Source of the DNA: Phycisphaerae bacterium | Lineage (GTDB): Bacteria; Planctomycetota; Phycisphaerae; Sedimentisphaerales; Anaerobacaceae | Length of the DNA: 64,000 nt | NCBI GenBank assembly: GCA_012744475.1 | Contig: JAAYBV010000067.1 | Coordinates: forward strand, 124,001 to 188,000 | Direction: 5' to 3' | Shown here: piece by piece, positions 40,251 through 49,405 of the stretch | How positions within the stretch are numbered: position 1 is the stretch's first letter | Layout of the letters: the number at the start of each line of letters is the position of its first letter | The notes under the pieces: model-generated | Databases searched by the model: none | What the model was told of the DNA's origin: nothing | The model's input: only the letters and a program-made list of their open reading frames with translations | Program-made: the position numbers and the translations under genes

Positions 40251-40603
40251 AATCGCGTTTTCGGGGCTGAGAACACGGTTCGGGGCTGTTCGGGTATCGC
40301 ATTCGAAGCTTCATCCTTCGTGTTTGAAGCTTCATCCATCAAATTGGACGCTTCATCTGTCATGGTTGCAGCTTCGTCTGTGGCATTCGAAGCCTCAACT
40401 CTCGCATTCGAAGCGTCATCTGTCTTGTTTGAAGCCTCATCCATTCCATTCGAAGCGTCAACCTTCGCATTCGAAGCTTTGTTCCAGACATTCGAAGCTT
40501 GGTTTCGGGCATTCGAGACTTGATCCAAGGCCGATGGAGCTTCGAGTATCGTATGCCGCGCGTGCCCGGCGGCGTTCGGAACCGGCTCCGGGGTATCGGG
40601 CAC
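40241..40603 (-). CDS. Hypothetical heptapeptide-repeat protein (ASNxxDE)n, 35 nt downstream of MNT gene
   Basis: ...ASNVWNK ASNAKVD ASNGMDE ASNKTDD ASNARVE ASNATDE AATMTDE ASNLMDE ASNTKDE ASNAIPE; GTG start, no strong SD. Confidence 0.45.
   Translation of the reverse strand: MPDTPEPVPNAAGHARHTILEAPSALDQVSNARNQASNVWNKASNAKVDASNGMDEASNKTDDASNARVEASNATDEAATMTDEASNLMDEASNTKDEASNAIPEQPRTVFSAPKTRFRP
40301..40531. repeat. 21-bp tandem repeat, 11 units without indels
   Basis: attcgaagcttcatccttcgt / gtttgaagcttcatccatcaa / attggacgcttcatctgtcat / ... exactly 21 bp each. Confidence 0.95.
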
Positions 40604-40638
40604 TCAGATGCCGACGGTCGCTCCAGCACCTGTTGCGG

Positions 40639-40953
40639 CTATACCAGCCGAACGCCGCTGCGCGCGATTTCACTGGCGAGCGGATCGTTCGGACCGAAGC
40701 GACTTGGTGTGAACGGCTGAGGTTCGATGCGGTCATCGATCGCGACGGCCCACTTCATCAATGCGAGGCGCTCGGCAAAAAGGTCCTCGGAGAAATCCGG
40801 GGATACTACGGCCACGTCGATGTCGCTCCAGGGACGGGCCGCCCCCGTCGTCTGCGAGCCGTATACATACGCCGCATCGACGCGCAGTTTCTGACGCACA
40901 ACGGCCAGAAAACGCTCGACGCTGGCTAAGATATCCGGTGCGATTTGAGCCAT
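40639..40953 (-). CDS. MNT-type nucleotidyltransferase (antitoxin-like)
   Basis: AAYVYGSQTTGAARPWSDIDVAVVSPDF: GSxxxG...SDID motif. Confidence 0.9.
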   Translation of the reverse strand: MAQIAPDILASVERFLAVVRQKLRVDAAYVYGSQTTGAARPWSDIDVAVVSPDFSEDLFAERLALMKWAVAIDDRIEPQPFTPSRFGPNDPLASEIARSGVRLV

Positions 40954-41333
40954 TCGAGTATCTCCCGGACAAGCGACATCTGCTCGGCCGCGTATTCCGC
41001 CGTGCACTGTCGCCGAAACTCACGCTTCAGGTCAGGGTACCGCGCCTCAATGTTGAACGCCGTGATCCGAAGGAGCGCTTCGGTCTGTCGCTCGTCGAGT
41101 TCGATTCCCACAGCGTTGGCAAGCCTCACCAGGTTGTGAATGGGTGGAGCGTGCCGGCCCTGACGGATCGCATGCAAACCCTTCAGCTCCTTCTCTATCG
41201 CCAGATGGGCGAAGAACAGGGCATACGAGTAGTCCGCCTTCTCCATCAGGTGACCGGCTACGGTCAGGGCTTCAGTCGCCTCGGCGAACCAGTACCGAGC
41301 AACGGCTTCGGCCTCGAATTGCTCCTTATCCAT
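40926..41333 (-). CDS. HEPN domain protein (toxin-like partner of MNT)
   Basis: YWFAEATEALTVAGHLMEKADYSYALFFAHLAIEKELKGLHAIRQGRHAPPIHNLVRLA; 28-nt overlap with the MNT gene. Confidence 0.9.
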   Translation of the reverse strand: MDKEQFEAEAVARYWFAEATEALTVAGHLMEKADYSYALFFAHLAIEKELKGLHAIRQGRHAPPIHNLVRLANAVGIELDERQTEALLRITAFNIEARYPDLKREFRRQCTAEYAAEQMSLVREILEWLKSHRIS

Positions 41334-41368
41334 CCCGGGGGACGCTCCGACTTCCATCCAACAAACCG

Positions 41369-42925
41369 TCAAATCGGCGGGGTCAGGGCCTTCGCCGACT
41401 TTGTATCTTCCTTCGGACCTGCGGTGTCATGATACCGGCCTGGGGACCGATCCGTCAACCGCTGAACCGGCGTCGAATGGCCGCCGGGCGGCTGGGGGCT
41501 GTGTTCGTCGATGAGGCGGCCGAAGAGGGTGGCGCGGCGGTTGGCGGCTTCGAGTGAGCCGTCGGCCCAGATGGCGATCTCGAACCGTCGCGGCGGATCG
41601 CCGTTGCTGGCCGCCAGCGGGATCGTCACCGTCACCAGGCGGGACATGCCCGGCTTCGGCTCCGAGGCCCGCCAGATCTCCTCCTCGATCCGCCCATCCG
41701 GGTATGTCGTCTTGAGCGAGACCCAGGCGAAGTCCATGCGGCCGGCCGCCTCGCAGACCGCGTCCCACCATTGACTCGCATCACGCACCCGGTCGAAACG
41801 CAACTCCAGGTACTCGAACGTCGCCCGCTCCTGCCGGCAGCACTGGTTCAGCACGTGCTTTTCCTTCAGGCCCGCCAGCGTCTGGCGCAGGCGCACCGCG
41901 CCGACCACGCGAAAGACCAGCACCACCAGCAGCAGGATGCATACAAAGACGATCAGTGCGCTGATGTCCCGGCAGACCATCATGAACAGGCCCAGGCCGG
42001 TGAACAGGACCGTCAGAAGGTAGATCGCCAGCACCGCGTGACGCTGGCGAAGGCCCATGTCGAGCAGCCGATGGTGGAAATGGCTGCGATCCGGGGCAAA
42101 CAGGCTGCGTCGTTCGAGGAACCGCCGCAGCATGCTGAACAGCGTGTCGAAGATCGGGATTCCCAGCGCCAGCGCCGGCAGCGCCAGGCCCACGATCGCC
42201 GAGGACTTGGTCATGCACATCACGCTGGAGGCCGCGATGGTGTAGCCCAGGAACAGGCTGCCGCAGTCGCCCATGAAGACCTTGGCGGGATTGAAGTTGA
42301 AAACGAGGAAGCCCGAGAGGCTGCCAACCAGGGCCAGCGCGAGGATCGCCATGATTGTGTTGCCGCCGTGGATGGCCAGGACCGCGATCACGCCGCAGGC
42401 GATCGCCGAGATGCCCGCCGCCAGGCCGTCCAGACCATCGCTGAGATTGACCGCGTTGGTCAGGCCTACCACCCACAGCACGGTCAGCACACAGCCGGCG
42501 TGACCAAGGTGCAGCGGCAGATCGCTGGTCAGACCGATGGCCTCGATCCGAATGCCAGCGGCGCACAGGCCGACCGCCGCCAGCACCTCGGCGGCGAACT
42601 TGATGCGGGCGGGCAACCCTCGCAGGTCGTCCACCAGCCCCACCAGGAAGATGAAGCTCGCCGTACCCAGCAGCATCGTCATTTGCAGCCACCGGGCGCG
42701 GAAGGCCTCGCCGATGACGTTGTCGATGCACAGGACCGCGACGATCAGGCTCATGGCCGCGACGAAGATCGCGACGCCGCCGATGCGTGGGATCGGACGC
42801 TCGTGGATCGTGCGCACACCCGGCCGGTCCACCGCGCCGATCCGGGGAGCGATCCAGATCACAATCGGCGTGGCGATCAGCGCCACGAGGACCGAACCGA
42901 AATAGACAGCGACATAGGTGGTCAT
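41369..42925 (-). CDS. MraY/WecA-family glycosyl-1-phosphate transferase with ~170-aa C-terminal extension
   Basis: VDRPGVRTIHERPIPRIGGVAIF; TNAVNLSDGLDGLAAG; NFNPAKVFMGDCGSLFLGY; DRSHFHHRLLDMGL. Confidence 0.95.
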   Translation of the reverse strand: MTTYVAVYFGSVLVALIATPIVIWIAPRIGAVDRPGVRTIHERPIPRIGGVAIFVAAMSLIVAVLCIDNVIGEAFRARWLQMTMLLGTASFIFLVGLVDDLRGLPARIKFAAEVLAAVGLCAAGIRIEAIGLTSDLPLHLGHAGCVLTVLWVVGLTNAVNLSDGLDGLAAGISAIACGVIAVLAIHGGNTIMAILALALVGSLSGFLVFNFNPAKVFMGDCGSLFLGYTIAASSVMCMTKSSAIVGLALPALALGIPIFDTLFSMLRRFLERRSLFAPDRSHFHHRLLDMGLRQRHAVLAIYLLTVLFTGLGLFMMVCRDISALIVFVCILLLVVLVFRVVGAVRLRQTLAGLKEKHVLNQCCRQERATFEYLELRFDRVRDASQWWDAVCEAAGRMDFAWVSLKTTYPDGRIEEEIWRASEPKPGMSRLVTVTIPLAASNGDPPRRFEIAIWADGSLEAANRRATLFGRLIDEHSPQPPGGHSTPVQRLTDRSPGRYHDTAGPKEDTKSAKALTPPI

Positions 42926-42982
42926 GGGAAGTTGACAGTTGACAGTTGGCAGTTACCAGTTACCAGTTACCAGTTGACGGTT
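42926..42982. repeat. Heptamer array (cagttNN) directly 5' of the WecA-like start codon
   Basis: gggaagttgacagttgacagttggcagttaccagttaccagttaccagttgacggttgac. Confidence 0.9.
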
Positions 42983-42992
42983 GACGGCGCTG

Positions 42993-43150
42993 CAAATCCG
43001 AAATTCGAATGTCGAAGCACGAAACAAACACGAAAGCTTAGAGCCCCAAACTCGAATCCCGGCGCGCCGGGACGGCCGGCAGTTTGAGACATTTGGATTT
43101 GTGTCATTGGAATTTGTTTCGTATTTCGGATTTCGTGCTTCGTGTTTCAA
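42993..43150. repeat. Heptad-structured inverted-repeat element, copy 3
   Basis: caaatcc gaaattc gaatgtc gaagcac gaaacaa ... aatttgt ttcgtat ttcggat ttcgtgc ttcgtgt ttcaa. Confidence 0.8.
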
Positions 43151-43244
43151 GTCCTATGCGCAGGCGGTTGACTTCGCCCGGATAGACTCCGTCCCTGTCG
43201 GGTGACCGACGAGGGTCCTGCCATGTCGCTCTCGCCGCCGGACG

Positions 43245-45791
43245 CTATTGTCCCGAGGCCACCGGCTCGACCGGCCGCGTCGAGAGTTCCTCGATCAATC
43301 GCTTCGCGGGCGCGTAGTTCGGCCGCAGCCGCAGGCAGATTCTTGCCTCGTGCATCGCTTCTTCGACGCGCCCCATGCGGGCCAGCAGACTGGCCAGCTC
43401 GTAATGCCAGCCGACCTGGTTGTAGCTCTTCCTCAAGGCCAGACGATAACGGTCGATCGCCGAATCGACATCGCCCCGCTCGACATCAGAGCGGGCCAGC
43501 GAAACGTGCGTGGAGGCGGGCGCATCGGCTTGTGTCGATCGCGCGGCGAGCAGGCCGATAGCGCCGGCCCTGGCCTGTTGGGCCAGTTCGGTGTGGCGGT
43601 CCGATGCGGCCAGCAGGTCGGCCACCTGGCTGAGCCGTCCGGCGTTGTCGCCGGCCAGCACAAGCGCCAGGTCCGGCCGGGCCAGACCGTCGATGCACAG
43701 CGAGGCGGCCTGGGCGAAGTACCGGCCGTCGAGCAGCGCTGCGCGAGAGAGTTTCTCGAACGCCTGTTCGACCCTGGCCTCTTCGGCGTCGACCCTCGCG
43801 GCGGCGAAACAGACGGCCGCGTTGCACGGGGCCAGCCGGTAGCCCATGCGAATGTGCGGTGCGCCGTTCGGATCGGCCAGCGCGAACCGCTCGATCTGGC
43901 CGGCCAGGCTGATGAGCACTCCGAAGGTCGGGCACAGGGGCCGCGCGCGGTGCAGGTCTTCGACGATGCGGCGGGCCCATGGGAAAGCCTGCGGATCGAG
44001 CGCATCGGTGTTGGGGTCGGCGAACGGCATCAGCGAAGACCACATGTAGACGCCGAGCCGATGGCGATAGTGGATGTTGTCCGGCTGGGCTTGGACAGCG
44101 GCGACGGCGTGGCGGAACAGGTACTCGGCGGCCGCCTCGCTGGAGCGCCATTGGACCGGCTCCATCTGCCGGACGGCGAGCTGCGTCTTGTTCCAGTGCC
44201 CTTCGGCCACGCGGGCGGCGTTGGCTCCGAGCAGGGCCCAGCCAAAGCCCCCTGCCGCAACCAGCAGCAGGACCGCCGGGGCAAAGGCATGAACCATCCG
44301 TCGACCGGACCAATCTGCGGGCGCGGCGACATTCGAGCGAGAATGCGCCAGTGCGACCAGCAGCGCACAGCAGACCGCCGTGAGCATGGTGTTGGCGGGC
44401 AGGTGCTGGCCGAAGTCACTGAGACTGTGAACCAGAACCGCGATCAGACCAAAGCCCAGACCGTAAGCGGCCGAGCGAATGGGAACCGAGCCGGCCCGAA
44501 CGCTCGCGGCATAGCAGGCCCAGACCACCAGACCGAACATCGCCAGGGCCAGGACCCCGACCGCGCCCGTCTCGGCCAGGGCCTGGACGTATTCGTTCTC
44601 GGCGTGTGTCGCGAGCGACATCGTGTCGCCCCGGTCGAACATGGGATACACCACCTCGTATGTCCCCAGACCGGCGCCGAAGGCGGGGAATTTCTTCCAC
44701 GCCTCGATGCTCTGCTCGATCATCTGCCAGCGGCCCTGGTATGCGGTCAGGTCGTCGAGCGTGGCCATCCGGTCGTAGACCTGATCGAAGCCGATCCAGA
44801 GCACGCAGACGAAGGCGGCCAGGGCGATCAGCACGATGATCCAGCCGCGTCCCCGGAGCGACTGGCGAGAGCTGAGCACGATGGTCGTGACCGTCGCGGC
44901 GATCAGCATGCTCACCATCCCGCCGCGAGTCAGTGAGACGAACACCGCGGCCGCGCCGACGACGATGACGACTGCCAGCAGCTTGACGAGGTTCGCTTCG
45001 GAAGAGCGGACGTATTCGAGCACGTCGGACGGCGTGGCCCGGCGATGCGGGAACGCCTCGTACACCAGGACCAGCAGCAGGGCCAAGGCCGCTCCAATCG
45101 AGAGGTTCATGAACTGGCCGAAGTGACTGTGGTTGATGAACGTGCCCGAGCGAGCGCGGTCGTACGCCGGCACGATCCAGTAGATCTTGCCGTTGCCGAC
45201 GAGGTCCTGGGCTAGGGCCAGCAGGCCGACGGCCCCGGCGATGATCGCGACCGACAGCAGAAGCCGCTTGATGCGCGACGGGTCGCGATAGACGTTGACC
45301 ACGACGAAGAAAACCGATGTGACGGCCAGGAGCAGACGCAAGTCATGCTTGGTCGCATGGGCGTAGAACGTCAAGCGCACGTGCCGCAGCGCTTCATCGG
45401 CGCCGGGCAGATCGCCCAGCAACTGTGTCTTGAGGATAGCCGTCTCGGGCGAGATCGCACGGATCACAGAAGCGGGCAGAGGCATCAACTGGAGAATGGC
45501 GAGGAGGACGAAGGCAGTCATGGGGACGTATGCCCACGTCCAGACGAGAGGCTGCGGCGCGATGAAAGCCCTCTGAACGAGGAAGACCAGAACCAGCGCG
45601 GCCGCCAGGCCGACGACGATCTGCTCGCTCCAGGCGCCGACGACGCCAAACGCCAGCGGACCGAAGGCCAGCAGCGCCGTCAGCAACAGCTCGATCGCCC
45701 GGTCGAATCGCCGGGCCCAGGGACGGCGGACATCGACCTCCGCGTGCATCTGTGCGTCACTATGGGTAATCAGCCGGTCGCAGGGCTCCAT
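43245..45791 (-). CDS. O-antigen ligase family membrane protein with C-terminal TPR-like region
   Basis: Start trimmed to ATG at 45791; polytopic region; LTRGGMVSMLIAATV; ERGDVDSAIDRYRLALRKSYNQVGWHYELASLLARMGRVEEAMHEARICLRLRPNY. Confidence 0.85.
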   Translation of the reverse strand: MEPCDRLITHSDAQMHAEVDVRRPWARRFDRAIELLLTALLAFGPLAFGVVGAWSEQIVVGLAAALVLVFLVQRAFIAPQPLVWTWAYVPMTAFVLLAILQLMPLPASVIRAISPETAILKTQLLGDLPGADEALRHVRLTFYAHATKHDLRLLLAVTSVFFVVVNVYRDPSRIKRLLLSVAIIAGAVGLLALAQDLVGNGKIYWIVPAYDRARSGTFINHSHFGQFMNLSIGAALALLLVLVYEAFPHRRATPSDVLEYVRSSEANLVKLLAVVIVVGAAAVFVSLTRGGMVSMLIAATVTTIVLSSRQSLRGRGWIIVLIALAAFVCVLWIGFDQVYDRMATLDDLTAYQGRWQMIEQSIEAWKKFPAFGAGLGTYEVVYPMFDRGDTMSLATHAENEYVQALAETGAVGVLALAMFGLVVWACYAASVRAGSVPIRSAAYGLGFGLIAVLVHSLSDFGQHLPANTMLTAVCCALLVALAHSRSNVAAPADWSGRRMVHAFAPAVLLLVAAGGFGWALLGANAARVAEGHWNKTQLAVRQMEPVQWRSSEAAAEYLFRHAVAAVQAQPDNIHYRHRLGVYMWSSLMPFADPNTDALDPQAFPWARRIVEDLHRARPLCPTFGVLISLAGQIERFALADPNGAPHIRMGYRLAPCNAAVCFAAARVDAEEARVEQAFEKLSRAALLDGRYFAQAASLCIDGLARPDLALVLAGDNAGRLSQVADLLAASDRHTELAQQARAGAIGLLAARSTQADAPASTHVSLARSDVERGDVDSAIDRYRLALRKSYNQVGWHYELASLLARMGRVEEAMHEARICLRLRPNYAPAKRLIEELSTRPVEPVASGQ

Positions 45792-45823
45792 CCCTGATGG
45801 TCCTATCCATTTCTTTGTGTCGG

Positions 45824-48112
45824 TCAATCGTGGGGCGAGTCGGCCGGCACTGCATCCGGCATCAGGCCGGCGCGGAGCCGCTCCAACTGCCCTTTGGTCT
45901 TTCTCTCGCTTCGACCGCCGATCTCCACGATCGGAGTCTTCTTTCTCGTGTGGCCGTCGCCGCCGCTGCGGTAGTTGTAGTCGTGGTATCCGTACCCACT
46001 GGAATAGCCGTACCGGTCGCTCCTGCGCGGCACATCGTTGACGACGACCCCGAGGATGCGCCCGCCCACGCCCGCCAGGCTGTCGCACGCCTGCATGCTG
46101 ACGCGACGCGTCGACTGCTGCGCCCGCAGCACGAGAATGGTGACATCGCACAGCGCTGCGAGAATCTGGGCATCGGCCACCGCAATCACCGGAGGCGAGT
46201 CGATCAGCACGCGGTCATACTGCTGGGCCAGGGTCTTGACAACTTCCGCAAAGCGATTGCTGTTGAGCAATTCGGCCGGGTTGGGGACATCCGGCCCGCA
46301 CGTGAGCACGTCGAGATTCGCCATGCCGAGGTGCTCGATGGCCTCGTCCAGGCCCATCCGGCCGGCCAGGACACTGCTCAATCCCTTGGCCTGCCGATAC
46401 AGATCGAAGATCCTGTGCAGCGTCGGCCGGCGGAAGTCCGTATCGATGATCAGCGTGCGCTGGCCGGCCTGAGCGATGGCGATGCCCAGATTGGCGACCA
46501 TCATCGTTTTGCCCTCGCCCGGCGCCGGCGACGTCATCAGAATGGTCCGGGCCTCGTCTTTGGGCCGTCCGAAGAACAGGGCCGTGCGCACGGTGCGGAA
46601 GGCCTCGGCCTCGCGGGAGTCGGGACTGATGCGAACCTTCTGGCCGCGAATCGCCAGCGTCTGCTTCGGTGCCGTCATCGAGGGAACAACTCCGAGAACC
46701 GGCAGCCCGAGCAGAGCGGAGATCTCCTGAGTCGAGCGCAGCCGCTGGTCCTTCCATTCCCGCAGCAAACCCAGGCCGACGCCCGCGAAGAGACCCAGGC
46801 ACAGAGCCAGTCCCATGGTTCGGGCCTTCTGCGGCTCGGACGGCTCGGTCGCCGGCTCGGCGGTCTCGACGATCTGAACCGTGAGGGCCCCCACCTCCGG
46901 GTCCACGTTGAGCTTGCGAATCTTGTCGTCGAGGATCTCGCAGAACCGCAGGGTTTGCTCGTAGTCCGATTGGAGGAGCGTGAACTGCGACAGTTGCCGG
47001 TTCAGCGCAATCGCGGCGGCGCGCTGCTCGTCCAGGTCTTTGGCCAGTTCCTCCTGCCTCTGCACCGCGGCCTGGTACTGCTCTTCGGCGACCGCCAACT
47101 GCCGGGCGGCGAAGTCGGCGTCCACCTCGGCGATCTGCGCTTCGATCCGGCCGATCTCCGCATCCAGGGCCAGAATCGCAGGCGCATCGGCCTTGAGCCG
47201 AAGGAGGCAGTCGCCCCGGTCGCGTTCGAGCTGCTGCAACTGGGCCCGCAGCGATGCGGCCTCGTTCGCCCCGGCAATGTAGATCCCCTTGGCACGCTGG
47301 GCCTCGACAAACTGTCGCAGCCCGACCGGATCATCCGCCATCTTTCTGGCGGTCTCGTAAAACGCCTTGCACTCGATCGTCGCCAGTTGGGCCTCATCGA
47401 GCGCCTGCTGGAACCGTTCGAGTCGGCGCATGATGATGTTGCTCTCCTGGCTGGCGCCGTAGGCCAGACCCTCGTTAGCCTGGCTGAACTCGACCATCTT
47501 CTCCAGCTTCTCCTTGAGCTCCGCATCGCGACTGGTCTTCTCTTCCCGGAGGATCTTGACGACCTCGGCCGACGTGTTGCGTCGACGCTCGTTGTGCTTG
47601 GTGATGTAGGCGTCGACGACGGAGTTGACCAGATGGGCGGCTTCATCCGGGTAGGGACACGTGAACGAAACATTGATGATCTCGTCCTTCTTGCCTACCA
47701 TGACCTCCAGCTCGCGGCGCAACTTCGTCACCGGGTTGTCGACGTCCGCGAAGGTCTTGAGGCCGGCCATGCCCGGCAGGGCCAGGGCCGCCGAGAGCGT
47801 ATCGGTCTGCTTGAGCAGCTCCGCCTGAGTGTAGAGATAGTTGGTCCATCGGGTCACGACGCCGGAGGCGTCTTTCTCCCATACCTCCGGCCCCGCCTGT
47901 TCGACGTAGATTCGCGACGTGCTGGTGAAGCGAGGGGTGGCTCGCTCCAGATACACGATTCCCGCAATCATCGCCACAACCGCCGTCAGCAAGACGGTCC
48001 AGCGACGCCGCCAGAGGATCTCGAACAGGCTCTCCGAGAACCCTTCAACCATCTCGGTGACCGGCATCGTCTCCGACGGCTCGGGCAAGCTGGCTTCCAT
48101 TCGGCTGTTCAT
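45824..48112 (-). CDS. Polysaccharide co-polymerase / BY-type tyrosine autokinase (Wzc-like)
   Basis: Wzz domain; MTSPAPGEGKTMMVANLGIAIAQAGQRTLIIDTDFRRPTLHRIF; VLIDSPPVIAVADAQIL; tyrosine-rich tail RYGYSSGYGYHDYNYR. Confidence 0.95.
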   Translation of the reverse strand: MNSRMEASLPEPSETMPVTEMVEGFSESLFEILWRRRWTVLLTAVVAMIAGIVYLERATPRFTSTSRIYVEQAGPEVWEKDASGVVTRWTNYLYTQAELLKQTDTLSAALALPGMAGLKTFADVDNPVTKLRRELEVMVGKKDEIINVSFTCPYPDEAAHLVNSVVDAYITKHNERRRNTSAEVVKILREEKTSRDAELKEKLEKMVEFSQANEGLAYGASQESNIIMRRLERFQQALDEAQLATIECKAFYETARKMADDPVGLRQFVEAQRAKGIYIAGANEAASLRAQLQQLERDRGDCLLRLKADAPAILALDAEIGRIEAQIAEVDADFAARQLAVAEEQYQAAVQRQEELAKDLDEQRAAAIALNRQLSQFTLLQSDYEQTLRFCEILDDKIRKLNVDPEVGALTVQIVETAEPATEPSEPQKARTMGLALCLGLFAGVGLGLLREWKDQRLRSTQEISALLGLPVLGVVPSMTAPKQTLAIRGQKVRISPDSREAEAFRTVRTALFFGRPKDEARTILMTSPAPGEGKTMMVANLGIAIAQAGQRTLIIDTDFRRPTLHRIFDLYRQAKGLSSVLAGRMGLDEAIEHLGMANLDVLTCGPDVPNPAELLNSNRFAEVVKTLAQQYDRVLIDSPPVIAVADAQILAALCDVTILVLRAQQSTRRVSMQACDSLAGVGGRILGVVVNDVPRRSDRYGYSSGYGYHDYNYRSGGDGHTRKKTPIVEIGGRSERKTKGQLERLRAGLMPDAVPADSPHD

Positions 48113-48142
48113 CGTTTCCTCTCTGCCTGGCACATCGACGGT

Positions 48143-49261
48143 CTAATCCCACAGGTCTCGGCCCTGAATGTAGATGCCGGTGTTGATCCGCACCAGGTTG
48201 TGGATCATCGCGTTGGCTCGGGTCCTCGGGGTGTGCTCGATGGCCACAACGTCGCCCGGACGGATCGGCGTGACCAACGCCTCGGTGAATTCCCCCTTCT
48301 GGATCAACTGGAACGGCACGCGCGCGACCGAACCATCCTCCGTCAGGCGGTAGATGGTCGCGTAGCGTGGTTCGGCCACTGGATCGAAGCCGCCGGCGTA
48401 GGCGATGGCCTGGGTCAGGTTGTACTCGGCGTTGGGCGGATACGGGAAGTTGCCCGGCTTGTTGACCAGCCCCAGAACGCTGAACAGAGGCATCTGGGTC
48501 TGCTCCACAAGCACGGTGTCTCCTTCCTCCAGAGCCATATCCTGAAAGGGAATGTTCGTGTTCACGACCGGCAGCAGGATGGGCTCGCTGTCGGCGGTCA
48601 GACTCTCCGGCCCGGTCTGGTCCGAGCGCACAATGCGCACCAGCGCTGCGCCCGCCTCGGCGATCCCGCCCGCCTCGGTCAGCAGACAGCTCAGCGTCAT
48701 CTGGTCGGCCTGGAGCGTATAGACGCCCGGCTCTTCGACAGCGCCGGTAATGTATACCTTCGAGGTCTTGAACTCGCTGACGCGGACGAACACCGATGGC
48801 TCAAGGACGACGTAGCCGGCGTACGCTTTGGTGACCGCCTGCTCAATCTGCGAAAGAGACAGGCCCGCCACGTCCATCGAGCCGATCGCCGGCAGGACAA
48901 TCTCGCCGCTGTCTCGCACACGGCACAAGTACGGATAGTCGGCCTCGCTTCGCGTCTGTGCCGCCTGCACCTCCTTTGCCGTAACCGCCTGGAGCAGGGC
49001 CGGCATGGTGAACTCGAGAACGTCGCCTGCGACAACTCGATAGGGACCGGTCTTGAGCTTGGCCTTCTGGATGCGGTCCATGTCAACCGTCGGCACGGTG
49101 GAACGGGCCTGCTCGAAGGCCTCCAGTTCATCCGCCGTGGGCATCCGAACCTGGTCGGAGCAGCCAGACAATGGGAGTGCGGCGAGGACCATGAGTACAG
49201 TCCCCAAGACTCTGCGCCCGGCGTGCACGTGCCGGCGCTGCGTACTGTCTGCGAGGTTCAC
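48143..49261 (-). CDS. Polysaccharide export lipoprotein (Wza-like, SLBB domains)
   Basis: Lipobox ALPLSGCSD; YRVVAGDVLEFTMPALL; VYITGAVEEPGVYTLQ. Confidence 0.92.
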   Translation of the reverse strand: MNLADSTQRRHVHAGRRVLGTVLMVLAALPLSGCSDQVRMPTADELEAFEQARSTVPTVDMDRIQKAKLKTGPYRVVAGDVLEFTMPALLQAVTAKEVQAAQTRSEADYPYLCRVRDSGEIVLPAIGSMDVAGLSLSQIEQAVTKAYAGYVVLEPSVFVRVSEFKTSKVYITGAVEEPGVYTLQADQMTLSCLLTEAGGIAEAGAALVRIVRSDQTGPESLTADSEPILLPVVNTNIPFQDMALEEGDTVLVEQTQMPLFSVLGLVNKPGNFPYPPNAEYNLTQAIAYAGGFDPVAEPRYATIYRLTEDGSVARVPFQLIQKGEFTEALVTPIRPGDVVAIEHTPRTRANAMIHNLVRINTGIYIQGRDLWD

Positions 49262-49405
49262 TTGTTGACTCCCCTACGAGTGTCCGCCCGTGATCCTCTC
49301 GCGGACGGACTCCAATATGATGACAGTTCAGCCCCCTGCGGGCGGGCTGTCGGGAGACAGAATCCGCCCCTCGGACGTCACCCTACTTCGACCAGAATCT
49401 CGCGG

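Noticed and set aside
38673-40260. Possible CRISPR array in the repeat-rich intergenic regions
   Set aside because: Periodicity is 7-8 bp with degenerate units, no 24-40 bp direct repeats with unique spacers, and no cas genes in the window.
41771-43087. 438-aa plus-strand ORF antisense to the WecA/MraY-like gene
   Set aside because: Q/H/D/R-rich antisense translation; WecA/MraY signatures on the minus strand are unambiguous.
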